From the NCBI GenBank assembly GCA_018381425.1, contig JAGZRY010000082.1:1-6958 (forward strand): a DNA stretch of 6,958 nt, given 5' to 3'. Positions 1-6,193 of the stretch are shown here, piece after piece (the first letter of the stretch is position 1; each line of letters begins with the position of its first letter). The position numbers and the translations under genes were made by a program. This DNA comes from Haemophilus parainfluenzae (GTDB lineage Bacteria > Pseudomonadota > Gammaproteobacteria > Enterobacterales > Pasteurellaceae). The notes beneath the pieces are model-generated. The model ran no database searches. It worked only from the letters and a program-made list of their open reading frames with translations, and was not told where the DNA came from.

Positions 1-630
1 GGTTTGGTGATGGCTCGCAAATTTAATACGATAAAGCACGGGATCACGCATGACCATAAATGGTGAAGCCATGTCGATTTTTGCACGAAGACTTAATGTA
101 CCTTCAGCAAATTCGCCATTTTTCATTCTTTCAAATAACGCTAAGTTTTCTTCGACACTACGATCACGATATGGACTGTTTTTACCAGGCTCAGTTAATG
201 TACCGCGATACTCACGCATTTCATCTGGAGAAAGTTCATCCACATACGCTAAACCTTTTTCGATTAACTCAATGGCATAGCCATAAAGTTCATCGAAATA
301 ATCAGACGCATAACGCGGTTCGCCTTCCCATTTAAAGCCTAACCATTCTACATCGGCTTTAATGGAATCCACATATTCCACGTCTTCTTTCACCGGATTG
401 GTATCGTCAAAACGTAGGTTACATAAACCGTTATATTCTTTTGCTAACCCAAAGTTTAAGCAAATCGATTTTGCGTGGCCAATATGCAAATAGCCATTTG
501 GCTCAGGCGGGAAACGAGTATGAACACTTTTGTGTTTACCCGAAGCTAAATCTTCATCAATAATTTGAGTAATGAAATTGTGTGTGCGGGTATTTTCCGC
601 ATTTTCTAGAGTGTGTTCTGTATTGCTCAT
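1..630 (-). CDS. glnS: Glutaminyl-tRNA synthetase, N-terminal part (3' end beyond window)
   Basis: Class I aminoacyl-tRNA synthetase that charges tRNA-Gln with glutamine in the cytoplasm. I translated the minus strand from the ATG at 630-628; 210 codons stay open to the left edge, so the gene is cut, not broken. The fragment begins [10 protein letters not shown] and contains the tRNA synthetase class I nucleotide-binding signature [16 protein letters not shown] (residues 41-56, with the HIGH element at 49-52). Further hallmarks of GlnS follow: [13 protein letters not shown] (71-83), [18 protein letters not shown] (141-158) and [18 protein letters not shown] (187-204). These match E. coli GlnS, as I recall it, almost residue for residue. 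The KMSKS loop and anticodon-binding domain would lie in the missing portion (the family is about 550 residues). The start is supported by alignment with the family N-terminus and a weak GAG Shine-Dalgarno element 7 nt upstream. It is divergent from the efflux operon. Confidence 0.97.
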   Translation of the reverse strand, partial: MSNTEHTLENAENTRTHNFITQIIDEDLASGKHKSVHTRFPPEPNGYLHIGHAKSICLNFGLAKEYNGLCNLRFDDTNPVKEDVEYVDSIKADVEWLGFKWEGEPRYASDYFDELYGYAIELIEKGLAYVDELSPDEMREYRGTLTEPGKNSPYRDRSVEENLALFERMKNGEFAEGTLSLRAKIDMASPFMVMRDPVLYRIKFASHHQT

Positions 631-662
631 AAATTTCTCAATAAATTGAAAATAATTTCTCC

Positions 663-691
663 ATTCTATACGAAAAGTCTGGCGTTGTGAA
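663..691 (-). promoter_or_regulatory. Candidate sigma-70 promoter of glnS
   Basis: On the minus strand, TTCACA (691-686) and TAGAAT (668-663) are separated by exactly 17 bp. Each hexamer matches the sigma-70 consensus at five of six positions. The predicted start of transcription would be near 656, leaving an untranslated leader of about 26 nt before the glnS ATG at 630. No other pair this good is visible in the region. This is a consensus match only. Confidence 0.6.
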
Positions 692-707
692 TTTGATCCC
701 AAAACTA

Positions 708-716
708 ACCGCACTT
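708..716 (-). repeat. DNA uptake signal sequence, intergenic
   Basis: A perfect Hin-type uptake signal core, AAGTGCGGT on the minus strand (ACCGCACTT on the plus strand). It stands alone without an inverted partner, just upstream of the predicted glnS -35 box. In competent Pasteurellaceae this motif is recognised during DNA uptake; this copy has no sign of a terminator role. Confidence 0.9.
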
Positions 717-772
717 TCATTAAATTAATACTGAATTTTTGAGGATTTTTAGGTCTAACTTGAAGATTTTTC

Positions 773-801
773 GTGCAAACTGAAAAGTTTGCCTTTAGAA
801 T
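773..801 (+). promoter_or_regulatory. Candidate promoter of the macA-macB-outer membrane channel operon
   Basis: TAGAAT (796-801) matches the -10 consensus at five of six positions. The best -35 element at a 17-bp spacing is GTGCAA (773-778), only three of six, so the promoter would be weak or activator-dependent. The predicted start of transcription is near 808, directly before the palindrome at 812-825. The position fits the first gene of the operon, but no stronger alternative was found and the call is tentative. Confidence 0.4.
775..792. repeat. Perfect 7-bp inverted repeat with GAAA loop
   Basis: GCAAACT (775-781), loop GAAA (782-785) and AGTTTGC (786-792) form a perfect palindromic hairpin. 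It sits just upstream of the candidate -10 box of the macA promoter, covering most of the -35/-10 spacer region. No T-run follows on either strand, so it is not a normal intrinsic terminator. It may be a protein-binding palindrome or chance; there is no regulator gene in the window to tie it to. Confidence 0.5.
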
Positions 802-811
802 ACACCTTCAC

Positions 812-825
812 TGAACAAACGTTCA
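812..825. promoter_or_regulatory. Operator-like palindrome TGAAC-N4-GTTCA
   Basis: TGAACAAACGTTCA has two 5-bp arms in inverted repeat around AAAC. It lies immediately after the candidate transcription start and ahead of the macA ribosome binding region, where a bound repressor would block transcription. TGAAC...GTTCA arms are common in operators of TetR-family repressors that control efflux pumps; assigning a TetR regulator is inference. No regulator gene is encoded in the window. Confidence 0.4.
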
Positions 826-853
826 TTTTTTTATTTGGGATGACAAAGTCTTT

Positions 854-2035
854 ATGAAAAAACGCTTTTTTATTTTACTTGGATTACTCATTGCTGCTGG
901 CGCAGCTTATTATTTTTTCTCAAGCAATAGCAAGCAAGAAACCACCTATCTGACTGAATCGGTTACACGTGGCAATGTGGAAAAAACAGTTGTTGCCTCT
1001 GGTTCGGTTGAAAGCGTAAATGAAGTTGATGTTGGTGCCCAAGCTTCGGGTAAAATTACCAAACTCTATGTCAAATTAGGACAAGAAATCAAAAAAGGCG
1101 AAATGATCGCAGATATTGATTCTACAACCCAAATTAATACCTTAAATACCAAAAAGGCGGCATTGGTTAGCTATCAAGCGCAATTAAAAGCGAAGCGAAC
1201 CGCTTATGATGTAGCCCTTTCAAGCTATAACCGCTTATCAAAACTTTATACACAAAAAGCGACATCTTTAGATAGTCTGAATACAGCTAAAAGCACCCTT
1301 GATAATGCGAAAGCGGAAATGGAAGCCATTGAAGCCAATATCAAACAAGCTGAAATTGAAGTGAATACCGCAGAAACCAATGTGGGTTATACAAAAATTA
1401 CCGCACCAATGGATGGTACCGTCATTTCTGTGCCCGTTTCTGAAGGTCAAACTGTTAATGCCAACCAAACGACGCCAACAATTGTGACCATTGCCGATTT
1501 AAGCAAAATGAAAATTAAACCTGAAATTTCAGAAGGCGACATTACCAAAGTTAAAGCAGGCCAAGAAGTCAGCTTTACTATTTTATCTGATAGCCAAACC
1601 GTGTATCACTCTGTCATTGATTCTGTTGATCCTGCCAATACCACGACAAGTGATAGCTCTTCAACATCATCTTCGACAAGTTCAAGTAGCAGCTCCACAA
1701 CCAGTGCGATTTACTATTATGCCAATGTACTGATTGATAATCCTGATCGAACTTTACGCATCGGAATGACGACAGAAAACAACATCAAAATTGCCAATGC
1801 CAAAGACGTGTTATTGGTTTCCAATATGGCTATTCAAAAACGTGATGGCAAAAGCTTTGTCAATGTATTGAATGACAAAAATCAGCCTGAACAGCGTGAA
1901 GTTGAAACCGGTGTACAAAATGATTTCCAAAGTGAAATCAAATCCGGCTTAAACGAAGGTGAAAAAGTTATCGTGTCACAAGTGGCTAATGGTGAAAAAG
2001 TTGGCTCTATGCCTCGTGGTCCAAGAATGTTCTAA
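854..2035 (+). CDS. macA: MacA-type periplasmic adaptor (membrane fusion protein) of an ABC efflux pump
   Basis: Inner-membrane-anchored adaptor linking the MacB transporter to an outer membrane channel. The protein has 393 residues (E. coli MacA about 371). Residues 5-22 form a single hydrophobic anchor with no lipobox. VDVGAQASGKITKL (58-71) is the first half of the lipoyl domain and KITAPMDGTVISVPVSEGQ (181-199) the second. Between them, about 92-176, is an alpha-helical hairpin. Its tip carries R127, L131 and S138, the R-x3-L-x6-S pattern used by such adaptors to dock on TolC-type channels. A beta-barrel and a membrane-proximal domain follow. The oddity is residues 263-284, where 21 of 22 are Ser or Thr; E. 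coli MacA lacks this insert, which makes the loop about 17 residues longer. The ATG at 854 fits the anchor; GGGA (837-840) is a weak Shine-Dalgarno placed 13 nt upstream. First gene of the operon; macB starts 17 nt after its stop. Confidence 0.9.
   Translation: MKKRFFILLGLLIAAGAAYYFFSSNSKQETTYLTESVTRGNVEKTVVASGSVESVNEVDVGAQASGKITKLYVKLGQEIKKGEMIADIDSTTQINTLNTKKAALVSYQAQLKAKRTAYDVALSSYNRLSKLYTQKATSLDSLNTAKSTLDNAKAEMEAIEANIKQAEIEVNTAETNVGYTKITAPMDGTVISVPVSEGQTVNANQTTPTIVTIADLSKMKIKPEISEGDITKVKAGQEVSFTILSDSQTVYHSVIDSVDPANTTTSDSSSTSSSTSSSSSSTTSAIYYYANVLIDNPDRTLRIGMTTENNIKIANAKDVLLVSNMAIQKRDGKSFVNVLNDKNQPEQREVETGVQNDFQSEIKSGLNEGEKVIVSQVANGEKVGSMPRGPRMF
1640..1705 (+). other. Ser/Thr-rich low-complexity insert within MacA
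   Basis: These 22 codons encode 21 Ser/Thr residues and a single Asp, in the beta-barrel domain between SVDPAN and AIYYYAN. The serines use all six codons (AGT, AGC, TCT, TCA, TCG, TCC) and there is no tandem nucleotide unit. The stretch is therefore not a simple-sequence contingency locus, although the amino acid composition is highly repetitive. It probably forms a flexible periplasmic loop. Confidence 0.85.
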
Positions 2036-2044
2036 AAGTGCGGT
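2036..2044 (+). repeat. DNA uptake signal sequence between macA and macB
   Basis: A perfect AAGTGCGGT core that begins at the base right after the macA stop codon and ends 8 nt before the macB ATG. Its GCGGT portion occupies the place where the macB Shine-Dalgarno would be expected, and no better ribosome binding site is present in the 17-nt gap. Confidence 0.9.
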
Positions 2045-2052
2045 AGAAATTA

Positions 2053-3984
2053 ATGAATATTATTGAAATTAAGGATCTCAACCGTTACTTCGGTGAAGGT
2101 GAAAATCGCGTTCATATTTTGAAGAATGTCTCTTTAAATATTGAAAAAGGCGATTTTGTAGCGATTATTGGGCAGTCAGGTTCCGGCAAATCGACCTTGA
2201 TGAATATCATCGGATGCTTGGATACAGCAACCAGTGGTTCTTACAAAATCAATGGCAAAGAAACTATTGAATTAAGCAAAGATCAGCTTTCAGATTTACG
2301 TAGCCAAAAATTCGGCTTTATTTTCCAACGCTATAACTTATTGTCGAGTTTAACTGCCGCTGAAAACGTCGCCTTGCCTGCTATTTATGCAGGAATGTCG
2401 CAAGAAAAACGTCTTTCTCGTGCAAAACAACTTTTAGAAAAATTAGGTTTAGGTGATAAATGGCAAAATAAACCAAGCCAGCTTTCCGGTGGTCAGCAAC
2501 AACGTGTGAGTATTGCACGTGCATTGATGAATGGTGGCGAAATTATTTTAGCCGATGAACCCACTGGCGCATTGGATTCGCAAAGTGGTCAAAATGTAAT
2601 GGAAATTCTGCGTCAATTACACGCAGAGGGACACACCATTATTATGGTAACCCACGACCGAGAAATTGCGGCCAGTGCGAATCGTGTGATTGAAATTAAA
2701 GACGGTGAAATCATTGGCGATACGCAAAAAGAAACAGTAAAAAGTGCGGTCGAAAATCCAACCAAATCTAAACCGCACTTTGGGTTTAGCAAAGATCAAT
2801 TTGTAGAAGCCTTTCGTATGTCTGTGAGTGCTATTATTGCCCACAAAATGCGTTCTCTTTTAACCATGCTCGGGATTATCATCGGGATTACGTCTGTGGT
2901 TTCTGTCGTGGCATTGGGAAATGGTTCACAGCAAAAAATCTTAGAAAATATTCGAGGAATTGGGACGAGCACCATAACGATTTTTAATGGTACAGGCTTT
3001 GGTGATCGTCGTGCTGAACAAATGCAGAATCTCACAATTAATGATGCCACTGCCTTAAATCAACAAAGTTATGTACAAAGTGTCACGCCGAATAGCTCAT
3101 CAAGTGGCACATTAATTTATGGCAACCAAACTTTCTCCTCGACCAGTTTAAAAGGTGTAGGAGAACAATATTTTGATGTAGATGGCTTAAAACTAAAATC
3201 CGGTAATTTATTTTCGGCTCAAGATGTCGCTGATAACAACCAAGTAGCCTTAATCGATGAAAGTGCGAAAAAGTCGATTTTCCCAGATGAAAATCCCATC
3301 GGCAAAATTGTGATGTTTAATAAACGTCCACTACGTATTATTGGCGTGGTATCTGATAAACAAATGGGCGGACCAAGCAGTTCACTTAATCTATATGCAC
3401 CTTACACCACTGTGATGAATCGTATTTCGGGCAGTAAAAAAATTGGTTCAATTACCGTAAAAATAGATGATTCCGTCAATACGACAGTTGCTGAAAAAGG
3501 AATTACTGAATTGCTCACTATGCGTCATGGTAAAAAAGATTTCTTCATCATGAATAGCGATACCATTAAACAAACCATTGAAAGCACAACCGGCACAATG
3601 AAATTGCTCATTTCCTCTATCGCCTTTATTTCATTAATCGTTGGTGGGATTGGGGTGATGAATATTATGTTGGTTTCCGTAACAGAGCGAACTAAAGAGA
3701 TTGGTGTGCGCATGGCTATTGGCGCGAGACAATTTAATATTCTGCAACAATTTTTAATTGAAGCCGTGCTGATTTGTTTAATTGGCGGCGTGACGGGTAT
3801 TCTGCTTTCGGGTTTAATCGGTCTGCTCTTTAACGTATTTATGACTGACTTTACGATGGCATTCTCAACTGGCTCAATTGTTGCCGCAGTGGTCTTCTCT
3901 ACCCTGATTGGTGTGATCTTCGGTTATATGCCGGCAAAACGTGCGGCACAATTAGATCCGATTACAGCTCTTGCGAGAGAATAA
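2053..3984 (+). CDS. macB: MacB-type ABC transporter, fused ATPase and permease
   Basis: Type VII (mechanotransmission) ABC transporter that works as a dimer in the inner membrane with MacA and an outer membrane channel. At 643 residues it is full length for the family. The N-terminal ATPase has Walker A GQSGSGKST (40-48), Q-loop Q92, signature LSGGQ (144-148), Walker B IILADEP (164-170, catalytic E169), D-loop ALD (173-175) and switch H201, so every catalytic element is intact. After a linker (about 222-248), transmembrane helix 1 lies around 268-288. A large periplasmic domain (about 290-510) follows, then helices around 517-540, 566-592 and 604-626 with the conserved FtsX-type segment ERTKEIGVRMAIGAR (545-559). 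Substrate cannot be inferred. The start ATG has only the uptake signal as ribosome binding site, suggesting coupled translation with macA. An inverted uptake-signal pair lies inside the linker codons. Confidence 0.95.
   Translation: MNIIEIKDLNRYFGEGENRVHILKNVSLNIEKGDFVAIIGQSGSGKSTLMNIIGCLDTATSGSYKINGKETIELSKDQLSDLRSQKFGFIFQRYNLLSSLTAAENVALPAIYAGMSQEKRLSRAKQLLEKLGLGDKWQNKPSQLSGGQQQRVSIARALMNGGEIILADEPTGALDSQSGQNVMEILRQLHAEGHTIIMVTHDREIAASANRVIEIKDGEIIGDTQKETVKSAVENPTKSKPHFGFSKDQFVEAFRMSVSAIIAHKMRSLLTMLGIIIGITSVVSVVALGNGSQQKILENIRGIGTSTITIFNGTGFGDRRAEQMQNLTINDATALNQQSYVQSVTPNSSSSGTLIYGNQTFSSTSLKGVGEQYFDVDGLKLKSGNLFSAQDVADNNQVALIDESAKKSIFPDENPIGKIVMFNKRPLRIIGVVSDKQMGGPSSSLNLYAPYTTVMNRISGSKKIGSITVKIDDSVNTTVAEKGITELLTMRHGKKDFFIMNSDTIKQTIESTTGTMKLLISSIAFISLIVGGIGVMNIMLVSVTERTKEIGVRMAIGARQFNILQQFLIEAVLICLIGGVTGILLSGLIGLLFNVFMTDFTMAFSTGSIVAAVVFSTLIGVIFGYMPAKRAAQLDPITALARE
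2741..2781. repeat. Inverted pair of DNA uptake signals inside macB
   Basis: AAAGTGCGGT (2741-2750) and ACCGCACTTT (2772-2781) are a perfect 10-bp inverted repeat separated by 21 nt. Both uptake signals are read in frame, giving Lys-Ser-Ala-Val and Pro-His-Phe in the linker between the ATPase and membrane domains of MacB. No T-run follows, so it should not terminate transcription strongly, though the mRNA could fold here. Confidence 0.9.
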
Positions 3985-4003
3985 AGAAATTTTGTAAAAC
4001 TCA

Positions 4004-4044
4004 AAAGAGCGGTTAAAATTCTTACTAATTTTTGACCGCACTTT
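4004..4044. repeat. Intercistronic hairpin from a perfect and a decayed uptake signal
   Basis: The arms 4004-4018 and 4030-4044 pair over 15 positions with one A-A mismatch and one U-G wobble, leaving an 11-nt loop. The right arm contains a perfect uptake signal (ACCGCACTT, 4035-4043). The left arm has AAGAGCGGT (4005-4013), one base off the consensus. The sequence after the stem is AATTGAAAAAG, with no T-run, so it may attenuate, protect or mark a processing site in the mRNA between macB and the channel gene, but is not a full terminator. Confidence 0.65.
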
Positions 4045-4068
4045 AATTGAAAAAGAAAGGAAAAATCC

Positions 4069-5436
4069 ATGTTAAAAATGAAAAAATTAACCTTAGCAAT
4101 TGCAATGGCAACTGCTCTAGCAGGTTGTGCTAATATCGGCGATTCTTATAAAGCGAGCCAGCAGGATTACCAAAATTATGCGGAAATCACCAAACAATTT
4201 AATGTAAAAGAAAACTGGTGGGCGCTTTACAATGATTCACAATTAAATCGTGTGGTAGAACAAGCATTAGTAAATAACAAAGATTTAGCCAAAGCGTCTG
4301 TTGCCGTAAACCGTGCTCTATATAATGCAAACCTTGCAGGCGCGAATTTAATTCCGGCATTTAGTGGTTCAACCCAATCTTCTGCAAGTAAAAATGTGAA
4401 AACAGGTGGCAGATCAGCAGTAAGCCATCAAGGTGCATTAAATGTGAGTTATACGTTAGATCTATGGCAACGTTTAGCAGATACTGCAGATGCCGCAGAA
4501 TGGTCACACAAAGCAACAGCTGAAGATTTAGAAGCAACGAAACTTTCACTCATCAACTCTGTTGTGACAACCTATTATCAAATTGCCTACTTGAATGATG
4601 CGATCAGCACGACGCAAGAAAGCATTAAATACTACAACGACATTAGTAGCATTATGCAACGTCGTTTATCTCAAGGTGTTGCAGACAGCGCAAGTGTAGA
4701 TCAAGCGCAACAAGCAGTATTGAACGCACGTAATAACCTGATCAATTATCAAACACAGCGTAAAACAGCAGAACAAACTTTACGTAACTTACTTAACTTA
4801 AAACCAGAAGAAGCATTAAATATCAACTTCCCACACATTCTTAATGTAAAAAATGTGGGCGTAAATTTAAATGTGCCAGTTTCTGTGATTGCGAATCGTC
4901 CTGATGTGAAAGGCTATCAATATCGCTTAAGCAGTGCATTCAAAAATGCGAAAGCAACTGAAAAAGGCTGGTTCCCAGAAGTCACTTTAGGCGGTAGCTT
5001 AACATCAAGTGGTACTAAAGTCGGTAATGCATTGCACAATCCAGTTGGTACTGGTTTAATCGGCATTAGCCTACCATTCCTCAACTGGAATACCGTAAAA
5101 TGGAACGTGAAAATCTCTGAAGCAGATTATGAAACCGCACGTTTAAACTATGAGCAAAGCATCACTAAAGCCTTGAATGATGTAGATACCAACTACTTCG
5201 CCTATACACAAGCACAAAGTGCCTTTGCTAACTTGCAAAAAACACACAGTTATAACCAACGCATCACCAAATACTATCGAGATCGTTACAATGCTGGGGT
5301 ATCTGAATTACGGGAATGGCTTGCAGCAGCAAACACAGAGAAAAGCTCTCAACTTTCTATCTTGAATGCGAAATACAACATCATTCAAGCAGAAAATGCC
5401 GTATATAGTTCAATGGCAGGTTATTACTCCCGTTAA
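4069..5436 (+). CDS. TolC/NodT-family outer membrane efflux lipoprotein
   Basis: Outer membrane channel of a tripartite pump; such proteins form trimers with a beta-barrel and a long periplasmic alpha-helical tunnel. Residues 1-19 are a lipoprotein signal peptide with lipobox LAGC (17-20), so C20 is the predicted acylated residue; Ala at +2 suits outer membrane sorting. The family motifs appear in order: NWWALYNDSQLNRVVEQAL (49-67), YTLDLWQR (128-135), ANRPDVKGYQYRLSSAFKNA (275-294) and SLPFLNW (334-340). The repeated long helices around 60-90, 150-245 and 345-445 are typical of the tunnel. At 455 residues it is close to the usual length. The start is set by AAAGG (4056-4060) 8 nt before the ATG; a second Met at 4078 is too far away. 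It follows macB by 84 nt and is the likely partner of MacAB. It may be co-transcribed or have an additional weak promoter; TTGCGA (3971-3976) with TGTAAA (3993-3998) is the only candidate and is poor. Confidence 0.92.
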   Translation: MLKMKKLTLAIAMATALAGCANIGDSYKASQQDYQNYAEITKQFNVKENWWALYNDSQLNRVVEQALVNNKDLAKASVAVNRALYNANLAGANLIPAFSGSTQSSASKNVKTGGRSAVSHQGALNVSYTLDLWQRLADTADAAEWSHKATAEDLEATKLSLINSVVTTYYQIAYLNDAISTTQESIKYYNDISSIMQRRLSQGVADSASVDQAQQAVLNARNNLINYQTQRKTAEQTLRNLLNLKPEEALNINFPHILNVKNVGVNLNVPVSVIANRPDVKGYQYRLSSAFKNAKATEKGWFPEVTLGGSLTSSGTKVGNALHNPVGTGLIGISLPFLNWNTVKWNVKISEADYETARLNYEQSITKALNDVDTNYFAYTQAQSAFANLQKTHSYNQRITKYYRDRYNAGVSELREWLAAANTEKSSQLSILNAKYNIIQAENAVYSSMAGYYSR

Positions 5437-5442
5437 AATCAT

Positions 5443-5476
5443 GATTAAGGAAGTTTCGGCTTCCTTAATCTTTTTT
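5443..5476 (+). terminator. Rho-independent terminator of the efflux operon
   Basis: A perfect 11-bp stem, GATTAAGGAAG (5443-5453) with CTTCCTTAATC (5460-5470), closes a 6-nt loop (TTTCGG) and is followed directly by six T residues (5471-5476). It begins 6 nt after the stop codon of the channel gene. Unlike the other hairpins here, it contains no uptake signal. Confidence 0.93.
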
Positions 5477-5489
5477 ATGGACATGAAAA

Positions 5490-6119
5490 ATGAAAAAACA
5501 GCTGACTTTTTATTTCATTCGCCATGGTAAAACCGTTTGGAATACAGAAGGTTTAATGCAAGGTCATGGCGATTCCCCTTTAACCGAAGAAGGCATTAAT
5601 GGAGCGAAAAAAACAGGCGTGGCACTTAATAACATTCCTTTCATTGTCGCTTATTCCAGCATATTAAAACGTACTATCGAGACCGCCTCTCACATTATCG
5701 GAGAACGTGATATTCCCCTTTTCCATCACCAAGGTTTAAACGAACAATATTTTGGTACCTGGGAAGGTCAACTTGTCGATACTTTAAGAGAACATCCCGA
5801 ATTCCAGCAACTCATTAAAGATCCCGCCAATTACAAAGCTCAAGTAAACGGTGGCGAAACGTTCGAACAATTAGGTAAACGTGCCATGAAAGCGTTACAG
5901 GATATTATTAAGATCCACGATCAAGGTAACATTCTTATCGTGTCGCATGGCCATACCTTGCGTCTGTTACTTGCCTTATTAAATGGTGCTACATGGCAAA
6001 ACCATCGCGATGAAGATAAATCGGTATCGCTTATTAATACATCAATTAGTGTTGTACATTATGATGATGAGAACGGTTTTCGCGTTGAGAAAATGAATGA
6101 TGCAGATCATTTAAAATAA
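5490..6119 (+). CDS. Histidine phosphatase family protein (phosphoglycerate-mutase-like)
   Basis: Cytoplasmic phosphatase or mutase of the histidine phosphatase superfamily (branch 1), 209 residues, the normal size for GpmB/CobC-like members. The N-terminal FIRHGKTVWN (9-18) holds the RHG motif with the phospho-accepting H12 and phosphate-binding R11. R61 (LKRTIETA), E85 (LNEQYFGTWEG) and H153 (VSHGHTLR) complete the usual active site, so the enzyme should be active. The closest description is a GpmB-like phosphatase, but the substrate cannot be settled, since members act on phosphosugars, nucleotides or cofactor precursors. The start at 5490 has a weak GGA element (5479-5481) and places RHG at the usual distance from the N-terminus. 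Only 13 nt separate it from the T-run of the upstream terminator, so its promoter must overlap the terminator or the channel gene's end, or it relies on readthrough. It ends in a shared terminator with convergent apbC. Confidence 0.9.
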   Translation: MKKQLTFYFIRHGKTVWNTEGLMQGHGDSPLTEEGINGAKKTGVALNNIPFIVAYSSILKRTIETASHIIGERDIPLFHHQGLNEQYFGTWEGQLVDTLREHPEFQQLIKDPANYKAQVNGGETFEQLGKRAMKALQDIIKIHDQGNILIVSHGHTLRLLLALLNGATWQNHRDEDKSVSLINTSISVVHYDDENGFRVEKMNDADHLK

Positions 6120-6130
6120 GCAAATTTCGC

Positions 6131-6179
6131 TAAAAAAATAACCGCACTTTGGATGACCTAAAGTGCGGTTAATTTTTTA
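6131..6179. terminator. Bidirectional terminator built from an inverted uptake-signal pair
   Basis: TAACCGCACTTT (6139-6150) and AAAGTGCGGTTA (6160-6171) form a perfect 12-bp stem with a 9-nt loop. Both arms are perfect DNA uptake signals (6141-6149 and 6161-6169). The A-run at 6132-6138 and T-run at 6173-6178 flank the stem and serve as U-tracts in either direction. It therefore ends both the phosphatase gene on the plus strand and apbC on the minus strand, a well-known arrangement in Haemophilus genomes. Confidence 0.95.
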
Positions 6180-6193
6180 TGATGTTTTTGTGA

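Noticed and set aside
50..335. Two overlapping plus-strand open frames of 76 and 91 codons
   Set aside because: Both lie antisense to glnS, whose minus-strand translation matches the family throughout; they have no recognisable domains.
775..792. Hairpin as an intrinsic terminator
   Set aside because: The stem is short and AT-rich and is not followed by a T-run on either strand.
1640..1705. Serine stretch as a phase-variable simple-sequence repeat
   Set aside because: Haemophilus contingency loci use identical tandem units; here the codons are mixed and no unit repeats.
1268..3713. Minus-strand open frames inside macA and macB (62-84 codons)
   Set aside because: They are antisense to genes with complete motif sets and have no ribosome binding sites or recognisable products.
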